DNA from: an archaeon
GTDB lineage: Archaea > Micrarchaeota > Micrarchaeia > Norongarragalinales > SBBD01
Direction: 5' to 3'
Assembly: GCA_005239845.1 (NCBI GenBank)
Contig: SBBD01000004.1
Coordinates: 1-7,568, forward strand
DNA length: 7,568 nt
Positions within the stretch are counted from its first letter, which is position 1. Each line of letters begins with the position of its first letter. The notes beneath the pieces are model-generated. The model did no database searches and was not told the DNA's origin. It saw only the letters and a program-made list of their open reading frames with translations. Shown one piece after another: positions 1-4,748 of the stretch. The translations under genes and the position numbers were made by a program.

Positions 1-2
1 GG

Positions 3-641
3 TTGGAGGTACGAGCGCACCGGGCTTGCATAGATTTGGTCCACGTCATTATACAACTGGATTTTCTTCAAGCCGTTCGACGGCAGCTCGTAGTAGAACA
101 AGGACTTCCAGTTCGTGCTCCCGGAAACGGAGCCGTTAGGGAACAAGTACAACGCGTAACTGTCGCGCACGCGTTGGAGCTGCAAAAAGGACGTCGTAGC
201 GGAAAGGATTTTCCAGTCTTCTCCCAAGAACGTAATCGTGTAAACCGTCGTGTTGGAGAGCACAGGCAATGGAGTGGAAAAGACGATTTCGTAACCCGTT
301 TTCGCGTTTTTCGCCAGCACTTTCTTTTGCGCGGAGTCGAAAGAACTGTAGGCGAACAGGAACGCGTGCTCTTCCTCAATAGTAGACGCGTTACCGGGCA
401 AGGAAATAGTTCTCGAGGAAAGCACGGTTGTGACGGCGGGCGTCAAGTATTTGGGACCAAAGTTGGGACGAAAAGAAGAATTCGTGGTTCCAAAGGAAGT
501 GTTGATGGAACGCACGGAGTCCAATTGGTAGTCCAAGTTGTCTTCGATATACGTCTTCATTTCGTACGTGGCCGCTTGCGTAGAAAAAGCGAAAACGGCT
601 GCGATCAACAAGAGACTCAAAACCGGGTTCCGAACCTTCAT
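3..641 (-). CDS. Partial secreted/surface protein, possibly S-layer-like (C-terminus beyond window)
   Basis: An open frame runs from ATG at 641 to the left edge without a stop, giving 213 residues of a longer protein. The start has a good Shine-Dalgarno site (AGGTGA at 648-653, 6 nt spacing) and a TATA element further upstream. Residues 1-23 look like a Sec signal peptide: MKVR, then a hydrophobic stretch (about 7-19), then a small-residue end (STQA) with likely cleavage near 23/24. The mature part is rich in Ser, Thr, Asn and aromatics, with no cysteine and alternating beta-like patterns. It has five N-glycosylation sequons (N47, N54, N84, N130, N169). The segment around residues 133-151 (VYTITFLGEDWKILSATT) resembles a motif I associate with archaeal S-layer proteins, but I infer this from texture and cannot confirm the family. 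Codon use resembles the neighbours. The gene follows SRP54 on the same strand but has its own promoter. Confidence 0.8.
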   Translation of the reverse strand, partial: MKVRNPVLSLLLIAAVFAFSTQAATYEMKTYIEDNLDYQLDSVRSINTSFGTTNSSFRPNFGPKYLTPAVTTVLSSRTISLPGNASTIEEEHAFLFAYSSFDSAQKKVLAKNAKTGYEIVFSTPLPVLSNTTVYTITFLGEDWKILSATTSFLQLQRVRDSYALYLFPNGSVSGSTNWKSLFYYELPSNGLKKIQLYNDVDQIYASPVRSYLQ

Positions 642-647
642 CAAAGC

Positions 648-653
648 TCACCT
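648..653 (-). promoter_or_regulatory. Shine-Dalgarno site of the secreted protein gene
   Basis: AGGTGA on the minus strand lies 6 nt before the ATG at 641 and matches the anti-SD at the archaeal 16S rRNA 3' end. It fixes the start of the partial secreted protein. A different minus-strand frame that reads through here from 777 has no such site. Confidence 0.7.
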
Positions 654-692
654 TTCTAACCATTAAGTAGATACAAGAGTGCTGGAAAAGGA

Positions 693-702
693 GTATAAAA
701 AG
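693..702 (-). promoter_or_regulatory. TATA-box promoter of the secreted protein gene
   Basis: CTTTTTATAC on the minus strand is a good archaeal TATA element. Transcription would start about 25 nt downstream, near 671, giving a leader of roughly 30 nt that contains the Shine-Dalgarno site. This suggests the gene is transcribed independently of SRP54. Confidence 0.6.
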
Positions 703-787
703 GTTCTTATTGAAGGGAAAATGAACGTTGGAAGCGGAGAGGCAAGAAAAGGGGAATGAGAATGAACGGAAAAGCAAGGCGCAAGAA

Positions 788-2095
788 TTAGAATTTGAAG
801 CCTTGCGGGAGCATGCGCTGCAGTTTTTTCGAGAGGCCGCGGTTGCCCTTCAGGCCTTTCACCATCTTGTTCATGCGCTCGAAATTCGTCACTAATTCGC
901 GCACGGCGTCCGCAGGCAAGCCCGCTCCTTTCGCCACGCGTTCCTGGTGGGAACGGTTCTTCATGAGGTCGGGGTTCTTGCGTTCGTTGGGGGTCATGCT
1001 CAAGACCGCGGCCTCGAACTGCTTGAGCTTGTGCTCGCTCTGCCCCAGCAGTTCTTCGGGGACGTCGTAAAGTCCGAGCAGCTGCAGGACTTGCTTCAAA
1101 GGCCCCATCTTGCGCATGCTCCTTAATTGCGCGAGGAACGTCTCGTAGTCCAGCTTTCCTTCCTCGAGTGCTCGCTGCAGGTCCTCCTCGTCGGAAGCTT
1201 CCTTGACTTTTTGGAGCAGGGAATCCAGGTCCGGGAAGCCGACGAGCCTGGCCACGAACTTTTTCGCGTCGAAGGCCTCCAGCGCGTCCGGTTTTTCCCC
1301 CAGAGTAATAAAGGCGACCTTGGCTTTAGAGGCGTGGACAGCGGAAAGCGCGCCTCCTCCTTTTCCGCTCCCATCCATTTTCGTGATGATGACGCCCGTG
1401 ATTCCCACGGCTTTGTTGAATTGTTCGGCCTGTTTTCCTGCCACCTGCCCCAAGTCCGCGGAAACGATGAGAAACGTTTCTTGCGGCTGGAAGACGGCGG
1501 CCATGCGCTTGAGTTCTTGCGAGAGATCCTCGTCAAAAGAGCTCCTTCCTGCCGTATCCAAAACCAACACGTCGTATTGGTTTTGAAGGGAGAGGGCGGC
1601 CTTGGCCACTTCCTCGGCAGGCTTTCCTGGAAGACTGAAAAAGCCGCAGTGCACTTGCTCGGCCAGCTGCTGCAGTTGCTCGACGGCGGCCGGGCGGTGC
1701 ACGTCGCCAGCCACGGCGCAGACGTTCAACCCCTTGCTTTGGTAGAACTTGGCAACTTTGGCAATGGAGCTCGTTTTTCCAGAACCGTAGAGCCCAATCA
1801 TCATGATTTTCTTCTTTTCAGTCTTGGGCTCGTAGGCTTCCCCGAGGATGTTCGCGAGCTCGTCGTACACGATTTTGACGATGTGCTCCCGCAAGTTCAG
1901 GGTCTGCGCCTTCTTTTCCTTGAGCGCTTTTTCCTGAATGCGTTGCGTGAGCTGGAAGACGAGCTTCACGTTCACGTCGTTCGTCAAAAGAACGCGCTGC
2001 AGCTCCTTGACGAGTTCCAGAATGGCTTTCTCGTCCACGAGCGGAGCCCCCGTGATTTTTGCCAGCGCCCTTCGCACGCCTTCTCCTAAATCCAT
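788..2095 (-). CDS. srp54: Signal recognition particle protein SRP54 (GTPase)
   Basis: SRP54 binds 7S RNA and signal sequences of nascent proteins and, with the receptor FtsY, delivers ribosomes to the membrane. From ATG at 2095 the protein has 435 residues, close to the usual 440-450. A helical N domain spans about 1-90 and contains the LLTNDVNVKL segment. The G domain has the P-loop GLYGSGKT (101-108), D131/R134 in GDVHRPAA, DTAGR (180-184), TKMD (238-241) and the following GSGKGGGALS. The M domain (about 305-435) contains MGPLKQVL, SMTPNERKNP and the RNA-binding helix region RSHQERVAKGAG (381-392). A TTG at 2110 would add five residues, but the TATA element places transcription start near it, so ATG 2095 is preferred. 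Departures from consensus include Tyr for the usual Gln in GLQGSGKT and TLGEK in place of GTGEK. The family assignment is secure. Confidence 0.96.
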   Translation of the reverse strand: MDLGEGVRRALAKITGAPLVDEKAILELVKELQRVLLTNDVNVKLVFQLTQRIQEKALKEKKAQTLNLREHIVKIVYDELANILGEAYEPKTEKKKIMMIGLYGSGKTSSIAKVAKFYQSKGLNVCAVAGDVHRPAAVEQLQQLAEQVHCGFFSLPGKPAEEVAKAALSLQNQYDVLVLDTAGRSSFDEDLSQELKRMAAVFQPQETFLIVSADLGQVAGKQAEQFNKAVGITGVIITKMDGSGKGGGALSAVHASKAKVAFITLGEKPDALEAFDAKKFVARLVGFPDLDSLLQKVKEASDEEDLQRALEEGKLDYETFLAQLRSMRKMGPLKQVLQLLGLYDVPEELLGQSEHKLKQFEAAVLSMTPNERKNPDLMKNRSHQERVAKGAGLPADAVRELVTNFERMNKMVKGLKGNRGLSKKLQRMLPQGFKF

Positions 2096-2130
2096 CTTTG
2101 GTTCACGCAACTTGAATGAAAAGGAACGTC

Positions 2131-2143
2131 GTTATTTTTTAAT
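2131..2143 (-). promoter_or_regulatory. TATA-like promoter of SRP54
   Basis: The minus strand reads CATTAAAAAATAACG across this stretch, an A/T-rich block in otherwise GC-rich sequence. A start about 25 nt downstream falls near 2110, leaving a leader of about 15 nt before ATG 2095. This argues against the upstream TTG as start codon. The assignment rests on composition and spacing only. Confidence 0.5.
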
Positions 2144-2164
2144 GGAAAAGAGGGGGGAGTGGGC

Positions 2165-2200
2165 GACCCGTGTGGGGGGAAACTTCCCCCCAGAGGGGTC
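2165..2200. repeat. Two-tier inverted repeat / stem-loop between tRNA-Pro and SRP54
   Basis: The 36 nt are symmetrical: GACCC (2165-2169), a 3-nt internal loop, TGGGGGGAA (2173-2181), two central bases, TTCCCCCCA (2184-2192), a 3-nt internal loop and GGGTC (2196-2200). In a minus-strand transcript this folds as a 5-bp outer stem, a 3x3 loop and an 8-bp GC-rich inner stem closed by an AGTT tetraloop. It begins 2 nt after the last base of tRNA-Pro and ends about 20 nt before the SRP54 TATA element. It could be a tRNA trailer structure, a transcription end signal, a protein-binding site or a small RNA. It lacks an immediate T-run, so it is not a classic intrinsic terminator. Symmetry is seen directly; function is unknown. 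Confidence 0.75.
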
Positions 2201-2202
2201 AG

Positions 2203-2314
2203 TGGGAGGGCTGAGATTCGAACTCAGGTCTTCAGCTCTTCTGCCTCTTTTTCGCAGCAAGCGAATTGAGAGAGGGCCCAAAGCTGAAAGCATGCCAGGC
2301 TAGCCCACCCTCCC
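2203..2314 (-). tRNA. tRNA-Pro (anticodon UGG) with a 39-nt intron
   Basis: The cloverleaf is complete. The acceptor stem GGGAGGG (2314-2308) pairs perfectly with CCCTCCC (2210-2204), followed by discriminator A at 2203. The D arm has the TAGCCTGGCAT loop pattern and the G10-U25 and U13-U22 pairings I recall from archaeal proline tRNAs. The anticodon stem is TCAGC/GCTGA, with T34-G35-G36 giving anticodon UGG and G at position 37. The variable loop is AGAC, and the T arm is CTGAG-TTCGAAT-CTCAG. Mature length is 73 nt after removal of the intron at 2238-2276. The terminal CCA is not encoded (the next bases are C, T), so a CCA-adding enzyme is needed. A TATA element sits 25 nt upstream of the 5' end, which suggests little or no 5' leader. 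Confidence 0.96.
2238..2276 (-). other. Archaeal tRNA intron (bulge-helix-bulge) at position 37/38
   Basis: The intron sits at the canonical 37/38 site. Around the junctions the RNA forms a textbook bulge-helix-bulge: anticodon stem TCAGC/GCTGA, then a central 4-bp helix TTTG/CAGA (one G-U), flanked by 3-nt bulges GGC and AGA, then an intronic helix CCTCT/AGAGG. Cleavage between the second and third base of each bulge, as the archaeal splicing endonuclease does, gives exactly G37 and A38 as exon ends. A second hairpin inside the intron, TTCGC-TTGCT-GCGAA (2251-2265), closes it. Confidence 0.93.
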
Positions 2315-2335
2315 TGTAAACTTGGAGAAAGAGGG

Positions 2336-2342
2336 AATTTAA
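2336..2342 (-). promoter_or_regulatory. TATA box of tRNA-Pro
   Basis: TTAAATT on the minus strand, centred at 2339, lies 25 nt upstream of the tRNA 5' end at 2314. This is the standard archaeal TATA-to-start distance. Transcription would begin at or very near the first tRNA base. Confidence 0.7.
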
Positions 2343-2389
2343 GGGGCATGGTCGGTTCTGGAAGCAAGTGCACCGTGCCACTAAAGGGA

Positions 2390-2397
2390 TTAATTAA
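2390..2397 (+). promoter_or_regulatory. TATA-like promoter of the plus-strand membrane protein gene
   Basis: TTAATTAA is the only strong A/T island ahead of the gene at 2450. A start about 25 nt downstream (near 2419) gives a leader of around 30 nt holding the GGAGGTG ribosome-binding site. Because the motif is a palindrome its direction is set only by the neighbouring gene. It is about 50 nt from the oppositely directed TATA of tRNA-Pro. Confidence 0.5.
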
Positions 2398-2434
2398 TGT
2401 TGGCTGCAAAAAAAGAAAAACGCGGAGTGAAATC

Positions 2435-2441
2435 GGAGGTG
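2435..2441 (+). promoter_or_regulatory. Ribosome-binding site that fixes the start at 2450
   Basis: GGAGGTG ends 8 nt before ATG 2450 and is complementary to the archaeal 16S rRNA 3' end. The frame is open from 2348, but the upstream part overlaps the promoter and has no such site, so translation should begin at 2450. Confidence 0.75.
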
Positions 2442-2449
2442 GCAGGCAC

Positions 2450-3280
2450 ATGGCAGACCTGTTTCAACGGAGAGGAAGACAAATGGGCGGAGAACGAATT
2501 CCGCCCTATACGCGGGATATGGAGCCGAGGTTTTCGAGGCTCCTGGGTTGGAAGACGGGGCTCGGGGGCGTGTTGGCGACGCTGGCGCTCGCTGGAGGAA
2601 TGGCGTGGTTTTTGAGGAGCAGCCAAGCGCGGCTGGACGAGGCCGCGAGAAGCGTGGCCGAGCATTACCGGGGGGTTGCTCAACTGCCGGGCCATCCGGA
2701 ACATTTGTCCTCGTTCGGCAAGATCGTTGCAAAAACGAGGTTGCTTCCAGAACACGTTCGCGCATTGGACCGCGTGGCAAGACAGACGGCGTACTCGGAT
2801 ACGTCTAGAGCGAGAGGCGAGGTGCAGGCCCCGCTGGCGAACCGCCGGTGGGCGAACGCGCACGACGTCGTGGAAACACTATATGGCCACGTGGACGAAG
2901 AGGGCCGCGTGCAGGAAGATTGGATTCGGGCGCTGGAAAACGGACTGCAGGGCTTGCAAGGATTGGAAAGAGAGCGGAGGGAAGCAGGGATTCGATTTTT
3001 AAGGGCGCTCAACCGGAAGCCCGACGAAGCCGTGCGCGAGGCGCTGCTGCAGATAGGGAAAGCGGGACAGGGCAAGGCCATGCTGAACGAACTCCGCGAT
3101 TTCAAGCAAAGGCTTCAGACCCTTCGCCCTAAGGCGGCACCGCAAACCATTATTTCAACGGGCTCGCAATATGCGCGCTTCATGCCGACGGCGCAGGCAG
3201 CTCGGTTGAAGCGGATGGCCGTCCAGGGCGTTCGGAGGCAGTTTGCCGGAAAGCCGTTCCGGATCAGAAGCAGAGGGTAG
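2450..3280 (+). CDS. Hypothetical single-pass membrane protein, helical and Arg-rich
   Basis: I do not recognise this 276-aa protein. The start at 2450 is supported by a strong Shine-Dalgarno site. The N-terminal 30 residues are hydrophilic and basic, followed by one hydrophobic segment at about 35-55 (Gly, Leu, Ala, ending MAWFL), a likely membrane anchor. By the positive-inside rule the short N-terminus would be cytoplasmic and most of the protein outside, although the rest is also Arg-rich, so topology is uncertain. Residues 56-230 are mostly charged and Ala/Leu-rich and look alpha-helical, with possible coiled-coil stretches (about 155-225). The C-terminus (253-276) is strongly basic. There are no cysteines and no catalytic motif I can name. 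The gene runs opposite to all its complete neighbours. It may be lineage-specific. The coding call rests on the RBS, promoter, length and coherent hydropathy. Confidence 0.75.
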   Translation: MADLFQRRGRQMGGERIPPYTRDMEPRFSRLLGWKTGLGGVLATLALAGGMAWFLRSSQARLDEAARSVAEHYRGVAQLPGHPEHLSSFGKIVAKTRLLPEHVRALDRVARQTAYSDTSRARGEVQAPLANRRWANAHDVVETLYGHVDEEGRVQEDWIRALENGLQGLQGLERERREAGIRFLRALNRKPDEAVREALLQIGKAGQGKAMLNELRDFKQRLQTLRPKAAPQTIISTGSQYARFMPTAQAARLKRMAVQGVRRQFAGKPFRIRSRG

Positions 3281-3288
3281 GCGCCTAC
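3277..3288. repeat. 12-nt perfect palindrome at the end of the plus-strand gene
   Basis: GTAGGCGCCTAC is a perfect palindrome spanning the TAG stop codon of the preceding gene. It could be a minor 3'-end structure or chance; no T-run follows it on the plus strand. Confidence 0.5.
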
Positions 3289-3331
3289 GCGTGGGTAACA
3301 GCAGGCCGGCGCCATCCAGCCGTCGAAAACT

Positions 3332-3398
3332 AAAAACCGGTAAAAAAAGGAGCGCAAGCTCAACGTTGAAAATAAAAAAATCAGAAGGAAAAGAAAAA
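3332..3398 (-). terminator. T-tract terminator region of the exosome cluster, with a short hairpin
   Basis: Immediately after the stop of the last minus-strand gene the RNA strand carries successive T-tracts (3394-3398, 3374-3380, 3342-3348, 3332-3336). Such T-rich runs are the usual archaeal termination signal. Between them GAGC-TTGC-GCTC (3350-3361) forms a small hairpin followed by C and seven T, similar to a bacterial intrinsic terminator but with only a 4-bp stem. The region is convergent, lying between the plus gene ending at 3280 and the minus gene ending at 3401. Confidence 0.65.
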
Positions 3399-3400
3399 GC

Positions 3401-3628
3401 TTATCGGCGTCTTCGGCCTGCAGAGACCGTGGCGACGATGGGGCGCACCGTTTCCACGACGTGCAGCTTGTACAGCACGTACAACAGGAGCACGGACAGC
3501 GTGGCGCCGATCGCGGACGTGTACGAGATGGCGAAGTCGGTCTGCTGGAAGTACATCACGGACAGCAAGATGAACAGGAAGGCTGAGACCGTGAACACGA
3601 TTTTCTCATCAAAGGGCAAGCTTCCCAT
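3401..3628 (-). CDS. Small membrane protein with two predicted helices
   Basis: I do not recognise this 75-aa protein. It has two clear hydrophobic segments: about 10-27 (IVFTVSAFLFILLSVMYF) and about 34-53 (ISYTSAIGATLSVLLLYVLY). The N-terminus is short and acidic and the C-terminus ends in four arginines, so both ends are probably cytoplasmic and the protein is a helical hairpin. The start at 3628 has AGGTGG at 3633-3638 with 4 nt spacing. The gene begins 26 nt after the stop of the preceding 275-aa gene on the same strand and is followed by T-tracts, so it looks like the last gene of the exosome cluster. A plus-strand frame overlapping it (3243-3668) lacks a ribosome-binding site and coherent features. 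Confidence 0.75.
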   Translation of the reverse strand: MGSLPFDEKIVFTVSAFLFILLSVMYFQQTDFAISYTSAIGATLSVLLLYVLYKLHVVETVRPIVATVSAGRRRR

Positions 3629-3654
3629 GAAACCACCTAAGGCGCAGTTAGTTT

Positions 3655-4482
3655 TTACTCCTTTTTAAGCCTTCCCCTCGGCTTCGGGATTTTGAGTTCG
3701 GGATAAACGCCGTTCACCAACGCGATACTGCCATAGGGAGGAAAGCCGCTTTCCGCGAAAACGCGTTCCAAGAAGTAGGACGGGAACGTAGGAGAAACGG
3801 AGGCTAGACCATTTTCTTTCGAGAGCGCAGAGAGCATATGGGCAAGTCTTGCTAACGATCTCCGGCCAGGAAAACGAGTTAAGAAGGACGCCAGTTTGTT
3901 GCAGTCGTCTTGGAAGTGCTCGGAACCGTATTCCGCCCGTTTTTTGGAAACGCTTTCATACGTGGCTACGAGGGTGGCGAGCACCTCCCTGCGTTCCGCG
4001 GCATCCAAGTTGACTTTGCGCACGATGGTCCAGCCGGGAAGCTGCGCCGCAAAGCGGAACTCGTTTTTGGAAGGAGAACCCGTGGGGTTTAGGGGGAGCG
4101 GAGGGAATATTTTTTCGTAGTAGGAGCGGAAGAACGCGCATTCCGCAATCCACACGGCGGGGTCGCATTTCTTTTCCAGTACGTATTCTGGAGAGCGGTC
4201 TTCGCGGACGAAGGGCTGCAGCTCCTGTTCCAAGCGAGAGAGCTTTAATGCCGCCACGGCTTCCGCCAGCGTCCCTAAATCGTGGACGGGGCTTGCTTTT
4301 TTGGAGGCGTACGCCTGGAGAGTGGCTTCATCGATGGGCGCGCACGAGTAGATGGTGCGCTGCAATAGGGCGGCCGCGGTTTCGAGGAAGGAAGCGATGG
4401 GTTGGCGGCCGAGCTCGCCTTCGAGTTCTTGCGCGATTTGGAGCGCGGGAAAGCGGGCGTTCAGCAAAAGAAGCACGGGCAT
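3655..4482 (-). CDS. Unrecognised 275-aa protein in the exosome/eL43 operon
   Basis: I cannot assign a family. The protein is soluble-looking and mainly alpha-helical, with a hydrophobic first few residues (PVLLLLN) too short for a membrane anchor. It has four cysteines (C47, C106, C115, C194), of which C106 and C115 could lie on one face but do not form a zinc ribbon. A basic tail (PKPRGRLKKE) ends it, which could touch RNA. The frame stays open upstream to 4752, but that part overlaps eL43. The start at ATG 4482 has GGGGGAGG only 1 nt away, whereas GTG 4476 has the same GGAGG at an ideal 7 nt, so the true start may be GTG 4476 (273 aa). It begins 23 nt after the eL43 stop. In other archaea RpoP, Pcc1 or similar genes often sit near here, but I see no motif for either. 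Context suggests a role in RNA or ribosome metabolism; that is inference. Confidence 0.82.
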   Translation of the reverse strand: MPVLLLLNARFPALQIAQELEGELGRQPIASFLETAAALLQRTIYSCAPIDEATLQAYASKKASPVHDLGTLAEAVAALKLSRLEQELQPFVREDRSPEYVLEKKCDPAVWIAECAFFRSYYEKIFPPLPLNPTGSPSKNEFRFAAQLPGWTIVRKVNLDAAERREVLATLVATYESVSKKRAEYGSEHFQDDCNKLASFLTRFPGRRSLARLAHMLSALSKENGLASVSPTFPSYFLERVFAESGFPPYGSIALVNGVYPELKIPKPRGRLKKE

Positions 4483-4483
4483 T

Positions 4484-4491
4484 CCTCCCCC
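4484..4491 (-). promoter_or_regulatory. Ribosome-binding site of the 275-aa gene, spacing favours GTG start
   Basis: GGGGGAGG on the minus strand lies 1 nt before ATG 4482 but 7 nt before GTG 4476. Normal archaeal spacing is about 5-9 nt, so initiation at GTG is mechanistically more likely although the difference is only two residues. Confidence 0.55.
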
Positions 4492-4505
4492 TAAAACCAG
4501 CCGGC

Positions 4506-4742
4506 TCAAACGCGGCCTTGAAGAATGGACGCGAGGGTTTTCTTGGCGGTAACACCCACCGGCGTTTCCAAGGAGTAGGCTCCTCCCGCGATTTGGGTTT
4601 CGCAGGCCTGGCACCGCCACAAGGCGTGGCCTTGGCGTCGGACGCGGGCTTTGCCGCACGAGGGGCATGCATACGGCGTGCGCTGTTGTTTCAAGACTTC
4701 GCGTTCGCGTTTTCGGGTTTTGACTCCATAGTGGGACGGCAT
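4506..4742 (-). CDS. rpl37ae: Large-subunit ribosomal protein eL43 (L37Ae)
   Basis: This 78-aa basic protein belongs to the eL43 family, a zinc-ribbon component of the archaeal/eukaryotic 50S/60S subunit. It shows the zinc ligands CPSCGK (C26, C29) and CQAC (C44, C47), the intervening RRQGHALWRC stretch, and the family signature AGGAY followed by the ETP motif (about residues 52-61). Length fits the family (about 75-92). It starts 6 nt after the rrp42 stop; a GTGAT-like ribosome-binding site overlaps that stop codon, suggesting coupled translation. eL43 commonly follows Rrp42 in archaeal exosome operons. RpoP, another small zinc protein of this neighbourhood, is excluded by the AGGAY/ETP motifs. 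Confidence 0.94.
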   Translation of the reverse strand: MPSHYGVKTRKREREVLKQQRTPYACPSCGKARVRRQGHALWRCQACETQIAGGAYSLETPVGVTAKKTLASILQGRV

Positions 4743-4748
4743 GGCACA

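Larger units (their letters stand above)
642..787 (-). other. Intergenic region between SRP54 and the secreted protein gene
   Basis: On the minus strand this 146-nt spacer is pyrimidine-rich just after the SRP54 stop, with several TTTT/CTTTT tracts that could end SRP54 transcription in the archaeal manner. It then carries the TATA element and Shine-Dalgarno site of the downstream gene. I see no RNA gene or credible small ORF in it. Confidence 0.5.

Noticed and set aside
3..659. 218-codon plus-strand frame at the left edge
   Set aside because: The minus strand of the same region encodes a signal peptide with a TATA element and Shine-Dalgarno site; the plus frame has neither.
391..777. 128-codon minus-strand frame upstream of and overlapping the secreted protein
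   Set aside because: It reads through the promoter and then the secreted-protein gene in another frame, without a ribosome-binding site.
1384..1400. GTGATGATGA resembling a C box of a C/D guide RNA
   Set aside because: It lies within SRP54 coding sequence and no matching D box (CTGA) with guide-RNA spacing accompanies it.
1127..2089. Long plus-strand open frame (320 codons) opposite SRP54
   Set aside because: It is antisense to an unmistakable SRP54, has no ribosome-binding site or recognisable motif, and is explained by the codon bias of SRP54, which leaves few stops on the opposite strand.
3243..3668. 141-codon plus-strand frame opposite the 75-aa membrane protein
   Set aside because: No ribosome-binding site and no coherent hydropathy; the minus-strand frame has two membrane helices, an AGGTGG site and operon spacing.
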